Shown here: positions 1-5,375 of the stretch, piece after piece | Layout of the letters: each line of letters opens with the position of its first letter | How positions within the stretch are numbered: the first letter of the stretch is position 1 | Assembly (NCBI GenBank): GCA_002361235.1 | Contig: DESI01000036.1 | Coordinates: 35,767 to 44,224, forward strand | Direction: 5' to 3' | Source: Porphyromonadaceae bacterium UBA3318 | Lineage (GTDB): Bacteria > Bacteroidota > Bacteroidia > Bacteroidales > Muribaculaceae | DNA length: 8,458 nucleotides | Position numbers and translations under genes: made by a program | Notes under the pieces: generated by a model | What the model was told of the DNA's origin: nothing | What the model saw: the letters and a program-made list of their open reading frames with translations, nothing else | Databases searched by the model: none

Positions 1-824
1 TCAAACCATCCGCTCCAGAACTCGGAACACATCAGAGGCGAATCCGGATTCATTTCCTTAATCTTGGCGAATTGCTGATCGATGTCGGCACCGGTTCCGA
101 AGTTCATGGTCCAGATAAGATCGTCAAGTCCGTTGTCAAGGAAATTGCTTGACCAATCGCACTGGAACAACGTAACCTCTTTACCGAAATTCTTGAGTAG
201 CATATCGCGGATGTTGGCCACATACGGCTTGTTCTTGCCATACGAGCCATATTCATTCTCCACCTGCACCATTATAATCGGGCCGCCGTTGGCTATGGTC
301 AGGTCTCCGACCTGATCGGCCACGGCTTTCTGGAACTTGTCGACACGCTCCAGGAAATATGGATCGCTGTCGCGAAGCTTGATATCCTTTTTCTTCAGCA
401 GCCACCAGGGCAGACCGCCCATTTCCCACTCTGCGCATACATACGGACCGGGACGGAGTATCACCTTCATGTCGTTGGCCTGACACAGCTTTATGAACTC
501 GCGCAGATCGTTCTGTCCTGTGAAATCAAACTGATCCGGCTTTGGTTCATGTGCGTTCCAGAATACATAGAGGCATACGGTGTTCATGCCCAATGCCTTC
601 ACCATCTTGATACGGTGGTCCCAATATTCACGGGGGATTCGGGGATAATGCAGCTCTGCTGCCTTTACCACATAAGGATTACCGTTCAGCAGGAACGTTC
701 CCTTGCCTGCCTCGAATTTGCCCTTGACAGGCGTGGTATCGGCAGCGGCAGACATCGTGACAAGACCGGCCAGGCCGGCGACGCACAATGATGTCAGCGC
801 CATCTTTTTCAATAAATTCATCAT
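1..824 (-). CDS. GH35 beta-galactosidase, exported, N-terminal part (runs off left edge)
   Basis: My reading of the minus strand gives 274 complete codons plus two bases, open to the window edge. The family removes terminal beta-linked galactose from oligo- and polysaccharides by a retaining mechanism. Residues 1-28 are a type I signal peptide (KK near the start, hydrophobic core, cleavage near SAAA-DT), so the enzyme is probably periplasmic or surface-exposed. GH35 landmarks follow in order: a substrate-binding motif around residues 57-66 (ELHYPRIPRE), MNTVCLYVFWNAHEP (80-94), RPGPYVCAEWEMGGLPWW (124-141), the acid/base motif VENEYGSYG (E191 of NE), and the nucleophile motif SEFWSGWF (E268). 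Bacteroidota members are usually well over 600 residues, so the C-terminal half lies outside the window. The start is the first of two adjacent ATGs; Met2 is equally possible. It has its own upstream promoter and lies 259 bp downstream of the ATPase gene on the same strand. GC content looks higher than in the ATPase region. Family assignment is very secure; the exact substrate is inferred. Confidence 0.95.
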   Translation of the reverse strand, partial: MMNLLKKMALTSLCVAGLAGLVTMSAAADTTPVKGKFEAGKGTFLLNGNPYVVKAAELHYPRIPREYWDHRIKMVKALGMNTVCLYVFWNAHEPKPDQFDFTGQNDLREFIKLCQANDMKVILRPGPYVCAEWEMGGLPWWLLKKKDIKLRDSDPYFLERVDKFQKAVADQVGDLTIANGGPIIMVQVENEYGSYGKNKPYVANIRDMLLKNFGKEVTLFQCDWSSNFLDNGLDDLIWTMNFGTGADIDQQFAKIKEMNPDSPLMCSEFWSGWF

Positions 825-853
825 ATCGATTTGTAGTTAGATATTAGTTTTCG

Positions 854-885
854 TTTATTTTGCCTTTATTTTGCCTTTATTTTGC
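854..885. repeat. 11-bp tandem repeat, 2.9 copies, in the GH35 leader
   Basis: TTTATTTTGCC occurs at 854-864 and 865-875, and TTTATTTTGC at 876-885, with no mismatch. On the GH35 strand the unit reads GGCAAAATAAA. It starts at the predicted -7 box and lies mostly within the predicted 5' leader. Eleven base pairs is about one helical turn, so the copies face the same side of the DNA. They could be stacked protein sites, an A-rich unstructured leader, or a copy-number-variable tract. Confidence 0.9.
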
Positions 886-920
886 AAAAATACAAAAAAC
901 ATTCTGTTTGCCAAGGCAAA
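885..920 (-). promoter_or_regulatory. Predicted promoter of the GH35 gene
   Basis: On the minus strand TATTTTTG (892-885) matches the Bacteroidota -7 consensus TAnnTTTG exactly. The nearest TTTG for the -33 element is 920-917, with 24 bp between the boxes, longer than the usual 19-21, so the -33 call is weak. Sixty nucleotides separate the -7 box from the ATG. Confidence 0.55.
907..920. promoter_or_regulatory. Operator-like dyad in the GH35 promoter
   Basis: TTTGCC-AA-GGCAAA is a perfect 6-bp inverted repeat with a 2-bp spacer. It covers the position where the -33 element of the GH35 promoter should be, so a bound protein could block or recruit RNA polymerase. The same TTTGCC half-site recurs at 859-864 and 870-875 inside the 11-bp repeats. 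No regulator gene is visible in the window, so the binding protein is unknown. Confidence 0.4.
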
Positions 921-997
921 ACCGACCCCTTGAATATTCTGATGCAATATACCTCAAAATTGACCGATTTGTCCCATCATTGCACAAACAGGACAAT

Positions 998-1029
998 CCA
1001 ATTGCCACTATAACCAATTGCCACTATAA
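998..1029. repeat. Perfect 16-bp tandem duplication
   Basis: CCAATTGCCACTATAA occurs at 998-1013 and again at 1014-1029 with no mismatch and no spacer. It lies between the end of the ATPase gene and the GH35 promoter. It could be a recent replication-slippage duplication or a pair of binding sites 16 bp apart. Nothing else in 930-1083 is recognisable, and I see no hairpin-plus-T-tract terminator for the ATPase gene. Confidence 0.9.
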
Positions 1030-1083
1030 TGTGAACAATATTCCTAATTCATCATAAGAATAAAGTTCAAAATGTATATGTAA

Positions 1084-2346
1084 TTATTGGAGCAACCATT
1101 TTGCAAGAGGAATTACATCTATTTTTAGATTAGAAGTCGTAATAGTTCTTTCTTCCGAATAAGTTACAATCTCGGCTTTGCTCAGTCCATATAATCTATC
1201 GAACTCGATTAATGCCTTTACCTCGCGCTCCTCGGTCATAGAATCTTCCAGACTGTAACACGCCTGTATCCCTCTCTTTTCATTAGGCAGATAGAAATCA
1301 ATTTCAACCTCTTTGTTGTAGAAATATACTTTCTTTTCATCCTCTCTGAAAGAATTTCGATAAAGGGTTACGGCACATATATTCTCAAGCAAAGCAGTAT
1401 CGCTGTCAGTCAAAAAAATATGTAACAAACCGTTATCTACGAAGTAATGTTTCTTCACAGTTTCCTTTTCAACGAATTTTGAAGCATAATTATCCAATGT
1501 AAATAGTAAACAAGCTTCCTTGCACATATCGACATACCCCAATATCGAAGCGGTATTGGTACTGATGCCAACGGCTTTTACCATATTGGCCAAGCGATTG
1601 TAGGATGTGGGATTCTTGATGTTTTCTGCCAGTCGCTTCACCATAAGGCGCATCGCGGCTTCATTGCGGATAGAATTACGTTGAAGGATGTCTCCGAGAA
1701 TAATTTTCTCGTAAAGTTCATTTAGCCATTGCCGTTTGTTTATATAGTTCAGGATCTCGGGAAAACCTCCCCATTGGAAATATTGTCCCAATAGCCGGGA
1801 TACATCTCCTTTAGTTTTGCCATAGTTCCAGTTTTTATCTATATGGATGCCATTAGCATTCAGAAACTCAGGGAACGAATAGGGGAAGATTCGCTGTTCA
1901 ATATAACGAGCGCCCAAAGTACTGGCAATCTCCTTACTTAGCATCTTGGCATTGCTACCGGTTACATAAACATGATATTTTTGATTAGCCAATCGCCTTG
2001 CAAAATGTTCCCAGCCTTCGACATTCTGTATCTCATCAAGAAAAATTACAGGTTTAATATCATAAAGTGATGAGTATGCCTGAAGAATGAGGTCTAATTC
2101 ATCGGCTTTCATACCTATGAGTCGTTCATCATCGAAATTTATGAATAGCATTTCCTTTATATCATGGCCTTCTTCAATCAATTGCATAGCGCGAAGATAG
2201 AGTAGAAAAGATTTTCCACTCTGACGCACGCCCACCATTACATATCTGGCTTGCGGCTCAAATAGGAATTCCCGACGGGATATTTGCAACTCCGGTAACA
2301 ATTCCTGGCCTTCTATGATAATATTTTTAATTACTTCTATATTCAT
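1084..2346 (-). CDS. AAA_14/DUF4143-type ATPase, 420 aa
   Basis: This is a P-loop ATPase of the family that pairs an N-terminal AAA_14 domain with a C-terminal DUF4143 domain, common in many copies in Bacteroidota and generally of unknown function. Walker A is GVRQSGKS (residues 39-46), Walker B is VIFLDEIQ (100-107), and a sensor-like VTGSNAKML follows at 128-136. A helical region with GGFPE (193-197) comes next, then a winged-helix-like segment around 246-290. The C-terminal part carries YFVDNGLL (301-308), typical of DUF4143, and a KEVEIDFYL strand (345-353) resembling a degenerate PD-(D/E)XK nuclease core. Length is normal for the family and the gene is intact. The start is firm: the next Met is residue 37, inside the strand leading to Walker A. 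The gene is divergent from the unknown exported gene and is AT-rich compared with the glycosidase genes. Its promoter overlaps a three-copy dyad array. Proposed family roles such as defence, addiction or DNA-linked switching are unproven here. Confidence 0.9.
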   Translation of the reverse strand: MNIEVIKNIIIEGQELLPELQISRREFLFEPQARYVMVGVRQSGKSFLLYLRAMQLIEEGHDIKEMLFINFDDERLIGMKADELDLILQAYSSLYDIKPVIFLDEIQNVEGWEHFARRLANQKYHVYVTGSNAKMLSKEIASTLGARYIEQRIFPYSFPEFLNANGIHIDKNWNYGKTKGDVSRLLGQYFQWGGFPEILNYINKRQWLNELYEKIILGDILQRNSIRNEAAMRLMVKRLAENIKNPTSYNRLANMVKAVGISTNTASILGYVDMCKEACLLFTLDNYASKFVEKETVKKHYFVDNGLLHIFLTDSDTALLENICAVTLYRNSFREDEKKVYFYNKEVEIDFYLPNEKRGIQACYSLEDSMTEEREVKALIEFDRLYGLSKAEIVTYSEERTITTSNLKIDVIPLAKWLLQ

Positions 2347-2363
2347 TTCCCAATATTTTTCTG

Positions 2364-2398
2364 CAAATATAGCAATTTATTTATTACTAATAAACAAA
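2364..2398 (-). promoter_or_regulatory. Predicted promoter of the ATPase gene
   Basis: TATATTTG (minus strand, 2371-2364) is an exact -7 box. A -33 element is either TTTA (2394-2391) at 19 bp or TTTG (2398-2395) at 23 bp. Only 17 nt lie between the box and the ATG, so the predicted 5' leader is roughly 10-13 nt. The -33 region lies inside the first dyad of the 33-bp repeat array, which suggests repression or autoregulation. Confidence 0.65.
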
Positions 2399-2478
2399 TT
2401 TGCCAAATTTTATTTATTGCCAATAAACAAATATCCCCATTTTTATTTATCGTCAATAATCAAATCAATGCATTTATA
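2380..2478. repeat. Three degenerate 33-bp tandem repeats, each with a dyad
   Basis: The units are 2380-2412, 2413-2445 and 2446-2478, exactly 33 bp apart. By hand alignment units 1 and 2 share about 27 of 33 positions, and units 2 and 3 about 24. Each begins with a 15-bp dyad: TTTATTACTAATAAA (2380), TTTATTGCCAATAAA (2413) and the weaker TTTATCGTCAATAAT (2446). CAAAT follows each dyad. Thirty-three base pairs is close to three helical turns, so the dyads would face nearly the same side of the DNA. Dyad 1 overlaps the ATPase promoter; the others extend toward the divergent gene at 2629. It is best read as an operator array, and divergence between copies argues against recent slippage. Confidence 0.85.
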
Positions 2479-2552
2479 CTTAAGAATGATATATTCCGAT
2501 GAATAGTTAGCTACTTGATGTCGACACTAAAACTCTTTACATGATTATATCT

Positions 2553-2567
2553 GGGCCTTGAAGGACC
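2553..2567. promoter_or_regulatory. Imperfect GC-rich dyad upstream of the unknown exported gene
   Basis: CCTT-G-AAGG (2556-2564) is a perfect short dyad flanked by GG/CC with one mismatched pair. It stands out in AT-rich DNA about 45 bp upstream of the -7 box of the gene at 2629. It may be a regulator site, but short dyads arise by chance. The remainder of 2479-2590 shows nothing I recognise. Confidence 0.2.
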
Positions 2568-2589
2568 TCTGAATAACTTATAGTTTTTC

Positions 2590-2620
2590 TTTCATATTTC
2601 GCAAAATATCTATAAATTTG
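2590..2620 (+). promoter_or_regulatory. Predicted promoter of the gene at 2629
   Basis: TAAATTTG (2613-2620) is an exact -7 box. A TTTC at 2590-2593, 19 bp upstream, is a one-mismatch -33 element. Only 8 nt separate the box from the ATG, so the leader would be a few nucleotides at most. Confidence 0.6.
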
Positions 2621-2628
2621 CATCAATT

Positions 2629-3300
2629 ATGATACGAAACTTTATATTATTAGTTCTCACTATAATTTTTTGCGTAGACGTTTATCCTGCGCGAAACAAA
2701 TCTTTTTTTAAAGTAGGAACTTCAGTCTCTATTCCTGATACAATCCTAATCAGAACAGATCGAGGCAACATAATAACATCTCGTTTTTATGTTGTAAATG
2801 GCAAGGACTTGATACGCATTAGTGTAAATTCAGATACGGAAAAATGCGACACGGCATTTTTTGAAGGTTTGGACGAAGAAGACATAATACGCTACAACAA
2901 AGAGGTTTATCTAATTAAACTTCGGAGTAAGCCAATTGAGCAAATTAACGATAAAGAAGCTTTCGATTATTTTCAAATTGGAGACTCAATTGAATATTTC
3001 TTAAGTAAGTTAGGAAGTAAAAAGGTACATATTTCATATACTGGTTATCCGTTATCTTTTCCTGACGAATTTTCTGGCAAACCGCAAGTGATAGAATATA
3101 AATTTTGGGATGATGGATTATTGCATGGCATAGAACGAATTACAAAAAATAATACACTTCCAACAAACGATGTATGGACTGCATTTCAGTTAATGCAAAT
3201 TAAAGAGTCACTTAACGATTTAGAAAAAGCAGTTAAGTTGCTACAGTCAAAAAAGAGAACCCAATCTAAGCCAAAATCAACAACTCATAGACGTAAATAA
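2629..3300 (+). CDS. Unknown exported protein, 223 aa
   Basis: I do not recognise a family. Residues 1-21 form a likely signal peptide (IRN, a hydrophobic run, possible cleavage after YPA), with no lipobox, so the product is probably periplasmic or secreted. The middle (about 30-175) is a mix of beta-prone and charged segments with isolated aromatics and no catalytic motif I can name. Residues about 183-207 look like an amphipathic, possibly coiled-coil helix, followed by a strongly basic, Ser/Thr/Lys-rich tail (207-223). The start is well supported: the signal peptide begins there, no upstream in-frame start codon is seen before the promoter, and the next Met is residue 189. The gene is AT-rich, transcribed divergently from the ATPase, with its own promoter and terminator, so it is probably monocistronic. 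Confidence 0.75.
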   Translation: MIRNFILLVLTIIFCVDVYPARNKSFFKVGTSVSIPDTILIRTDRGNIITSRFYVVNGKDLIRISVNSDTEKCDTAFFEGLDEEDIIRYNKEVYLIKLRSKPIEQINDKEAFDYFQIGDSIEYFLSKLGSKKVHISYTGYPLSFPDEFSGKPQVIEYKFWDDGLLHGIERITKNNTLPTNDVWTAFQLMQIKESLNDLEKAVKLLQSKKRTQSKPKSTTHRRK

Positions 3301-3349
3301 GCGTATTTTCACGCTCCTCATACAATCCATTACTTTGTGGGAAACAACC

Positions 3350-3373
3350 ACAAGTTCAGGACTTGTCTTTTTT
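3350..3373 (+). terminator. Rho-independent terminator of the gene at 2629
   Basis: ACAAGT-TCAGG-ACTTGT forms a 6-bp stem with a 5-nt loop, followed by C and six T. It lies 49 bp after the stop codon. A second short hairpin, GCGT-ATTTTC-ACGC, directly follows the stop at 3301-3314. Confidence 0.7.
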
Positions 3374-3538
3374 CGAACTCGATTTTTACATCGTCGAAAC
3401 GTTTCTAGGCTTTATGGCCCGCGCACTGTTCACTGTCAACTCGGCCACGGTTTTCCGTTAATACGTTGACATCGCGCCGTCCGTCGTTGACGATATTCTT
3501 GCCGCCAATGTAATCACATATTTATGAGACCATAAAAG
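3374..3538. pseudogene. Possible decayed coding fragment of unknown origin
   Basis: This stretch is visibly richer in GC than the genes on both sides. Read on the plus strand in the phase starting at 3375, it is open to a TGA at 3525 except for one TAA at 3459, and ends in a protein-like segment (YVDIAPSVVDDILAANVITYL). The same codon phase on the minus strand is also nearly open (for example NIVNDGRRDVNVLTENRGR), so one reading must be a shadow of the other. There is no plausible start, promoter or complete ORF. I cannot assign a family. It may be a remnant of a gene displaced when the AT-rich genes were acquired, or non-coding DNA. Confidence 0.3.
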
Positions 3539-3541
3539 GTG

Positions 3542-4069
3542 CTAATGTAGTTTACCGATAATGTTCTCATTATCGTATTCATCAATTACTTTATACAGTT
3601 CTCTTGTACTAATTATTTTAGGTACAATTCTGCATCCAGTGTTTTCTATTATAAAGTCATAATTGATTGTATAATCTTTTACTTGTCGATTGTTAACCAG
3701 GCTAACATCAGGAGAATCTTTAATACTCTGTATAATAAATGTTTCCAATGTGAGTAAAAACCATTTTAGATTATTTACACAAGTAGGTGTGTTACAAATT
3801 TTTCCGAATCTCACATATTTGCGGCCACGAACTGATACCCATGGCGATGGTTTTCTTTCATTCAGATGTTGACAGAAACGTATGTCAAAACCTTTTCGTG
3901 TCTCGCCAACATATATGTATCGTTCTCGTTCTTCGCCATGACTTAAATATCTTGTGGAAATTATGTACAAACCCTCTTCTGCACAATAATTACAGGAGTT
4001 AGCCCTATTTTCAAGCGCTATGGGATTGCTCCATTTTATATATACCGTTTGGAATCTATTCAACACCAT
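3542..4069 (-). CDS. Stand-alone GIY-YIG nuclease-domain protein, 175 aa
   Basis: A GIY-YIG domain is visible. GLY (33-35) is the GIY part and YVGET (53-57) is the YIG part. R64 and H68 of RFCQHL, E109 in LETFII (the expected metal-binding Glu), and N126 in LVNNRQ are in the expected order. These enzymes cut DNA phosphodiester bonds using one metal ion, and members include homing endonucleases, restriction enzymes and UvrC. The domain fills most of the protein and no DNA-binding domain is fused, so its target is unknown. Residues 24-29 contain a CNYC pair just before the domain, perhaps part of a metal site. The start is firm: this is the only Met in the protein, and the frame opens only five codons upstream. 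It is AT-rich and lies downstream of the exported gene at 5198-4167 on the same strand, with its own promoter directly at the start codon. No methylase or partner gene is adjacent. Confidence 0.8.
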   Translation of the reverse strand: MVLNRFQTVYIKWSNPIALENRANSCNYCAEEGLYIISTRYLSHGEERERYIYVGETRKGFDIRFCQHLNERKPSPWVSVRGRKYVRFGKICNTPTCVNNLKWFLLTLETFIIQSIKDSPDVSLVNNRQVKDYTINYDFIIENTGCRIVPKIISTRELYKVIDEYDNENIIGKLH

Positions 4070-4073
4070 ATTA

Positions 4074-4105
4074 CAAAAGTACTAAAAAACAACCGGTCAG
4101 ACAAA
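4074..4105 (-). promoter_or_regulatory. Consensus promoter of the GIY-YIG gene
   Basis: On the minus strand TTTG (4105-4102), 20 bp, then TACTTTTG (4081-4074) match the Bacteroidota consensus exactly. Only 4 nt separate the -7 box from the ATG at 4069, so transcription should begin at or within a base or two of the start codon, giving a leaderless mRNA. Confidence 0.75.
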
Positions 4106-4110
4106 TCTGA
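4084..4110 (-). terminator. Possible terminator of the exported gene at 4167, overlapping the next promoter
   Basis: On the minus strand TCAGA-TTTG-TCTGA (4110-4097) forms a short hairpin, and a T6 run follows at 4089-4084 after a 7-nt gap. The gap and short stem make it a weak terminator. The TTTG loop is also the -33 element of the GIY-YIG promoter. Confidence 0.3.
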
Positions 4111-4166
4111 TTGAAGAGTTACATAAATTTGTACTCCTTAGGTCTATTTCTAAAATATATTTCTTC

Positions 4167-5198
4167 CTATTTGATGCCGAACAGGGAGAGGATGCGGCGG
4201 CCGAGGGTGGTTTTCTTGAATGAGATGAATTTGCCGGCAAGACTCTTGTCCGGGTCCTTGCCAAGTCGTATCCGGCCTTTGTCAAGTTGCTCTACTCGGG
4301 CTATCAGGGCTTGGGTAGAGGCTGAGACCTCAGGCACATAGTCCGGCAGATTCACGTCGAGTTCATCGAGGTCATATTCCCTTTCGTCCCAGCGTTTGGC
4401 CTCCTTTTCGGTGATGTATTCCTTGCCAAGCACATATATCTCGGCATCCGTGCTGACATAAAAAGGTTCGTCTGGCTGATTGAACCGGAACATGTTGCGG
4501 CCGCGCCCCACTGATTCCAGACTGTATGAATAACTTGTCAAATTGGAAGCAAACGCATTATCACTTATGACGTTGTCGTAATTATATCCGATCCTGAACT
4601 TGTCGAACTCGAAGTTGCTTCGGAAGAATCCGTAAAAAGCCGGGGCCCATCGACGTGACAATGTGTCTTCCCTGACATCGACGTCTATACGCAGTCTGTC
4701 GTTGTCTTTCTGCCAGATTTCGGCAGGCCTGAATTTGCCATGTATTGTATCGGTACCGACATCTGAATTCTGTAATCGCTCCGGTAGCGGGATATTCGTC
4801 ACCAATCCCATCCAGTCGGACCACGAGAAGTGAAAACGGCATTCGTCGCTGATACTGTCAAGTCCATTATGATTTGAGAATCTATAATAAGATTTCGAGG
4901 TAAGCATACGCGGCTTGGTCCAACCATGAAACTTAGATTTACGTCCGACAGGCAACATATAGTCCACCAGTTTCTCACGGAACATGAAGACGGTATCCGA
5001 ATATGTGGTCATGGTGGAATACTCCCGCAGGTAGGCAAGAATATGAAGCACCGAGTTCTTGCGGGATTCGACGAGAACTTCCGGCAAGTCCATAACTTTA
5101 ACGGAAGGACGGTCCTTGGATCCCGACTGAGCCATGCCTTCAGATGAAATTACGGCAATGGCGAACGGCAGCAATATGAATGTCGAGTGGATTCTCAC
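4167..5198 (-). CDS. Exported protein of unknown function, 343 aa, GTG start
   Basis: The product has a signal peptide at residues 1-23 (cleavage near EGMA-Q) and no transmembrane segment after it. A short region at 37-49 (MDLPEVLVESRKN) resembles the xLxEVVVxARK stretch found near TonB-plug or carboxypeptidase-like domains of Bacteroidota surface proteins, but no full plug or barrel follows. The rest is rich in aromatic residues and beta-prone segments, including a conserved-looking block at 51-75 (HILAYLREYSTMTTYSDTVF region) and HFSWSDW (122-128). The C-terminus is helical and basic. I believe this is a Bacteroidales conserved hypothetical, from memory of similar sequences. GTG is the only sensible start: a stop codon lies four codons upstream, and the next Met (22) would remove the signal peptide. 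Its GC content matches the glycosidase genes more than the AT-rich island. It is divergent from GH51, with 177 bp between starts. Confidence 0.8.
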   Translation of the reverse strand: MRIHSTFILLPFAIAVISSEGMAQSGSKDRPSVKVMDLPEVLVESRKNSVLHILAYLREYSTMTTYSDTVFMFREKLVDYMLPVGRKSKFHGWTKPRMLTSKSYYRFSNHNGLDSISDECRFHFSWSDWMGLVTNIPLPERLQNSDVGTDTIHGKFRPAEIWQKDNDRLRIDVDVREDTLSRRWAPAFYGFFRSNFEFDKFRIGYNYDNVISDNAFASNLTSYSYSLESVGRGRNMFRFNQPDEPFYVSTDAEIYVLGKEYITEKEAKRWDEREYDLDELDVNLPDYVPEVSASTQALIARVEQLDKGRIRLGKDPDKSLAGKFISFKKTTLGRRILSLFGIK

Positions 5199-5202
5199 GC
5201 CA

Positions 5203-5235
5203 CAAAATTACACAACAGACTTGGGATGACCCAAT
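5203..5235 (-). promoter_or_regulatory. Predicted promoter of the exported gene at 5198
   Basis: TAATTTTG (minus strand, 5210-5203) is an exact -7 box. ATTG (5235-5232), 21 bp upstream, is a one-mismatch -33 element. Only 4 nt separate the box from the GTG start, and the in-frame stop that bounds the ORF lies within the box, so the mRNA is predicted to be leaderless. Confidence 0.6.
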
Positions 5236-5284
5236 AATTCTGATTAAAAGATGTGGAATGTTATTTACAAACGTTAAAAGAATT

Positions 5285-5316
5285 TTTGGCGGAAAGGATA
5301 ATATTTGCTAAATTTG
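5285..5316 (+). promoter_or_regulatory. Consensus promoter of the GH51-esterase operon
   Basis: TTTG (5285-5288), 20 bp, then TAAATTTG (5309-5316) match the Bacteroidota promoter consensus exactly. The distance to the ATG is 59 nt. The leader contains a perfect palindrome TTAAGCTTAA (5344-5353) and an A-rich stretch directly before the ATG, in place of a Shine-Dalgarno sequence. Confidence 0.8.
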
Positions 5317-5375
5317 CATTTATTGTATAAAGTACACTTATACTTAAGCTTAATATTAACCTTAAAAAATTCAAT

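Noticed and set aside
253..486. 77-codon frames on both strands within 82-486
   Set aside because: They overlap the GH35 reading frame, which carries both catalytic motifs, so they are shadows.
860..1057. 65-codon plus-strand frame in the GH35 control region
   Set aside because: It crosses the promoter, the dyad and both tandem repeats, with no protein-like features.
2380..2478. CRISPR array
   Set aside because: The three units are contiguous, degenerate and without distinct spacers, and no cas gene is present.
2315..2506. 63-codon plus-strand frame with an 11-residue periodicity over the 33-bp repeats
   Set aside because: The periodicity arises because 33 is a multiple of three. It overlaps the ATPase start and promoter, has no promoter of its own, and its composition is just AT-rich codons.
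3521..3536. TTTATG-AGAC-CATAAA hairpin after the GIY-YIG gene as a terminator
   Set aside because: The stem is AT-only apart from one pair and no T-tract follows on the GIY-YIG strand.
825..4166. Complete mobile element with terminal repeats or integrase
   Set aside because: No transposase, integrase, tRNA gene or matching terminal inverted repeats could be found by eye at the edges of the AT-rich block.
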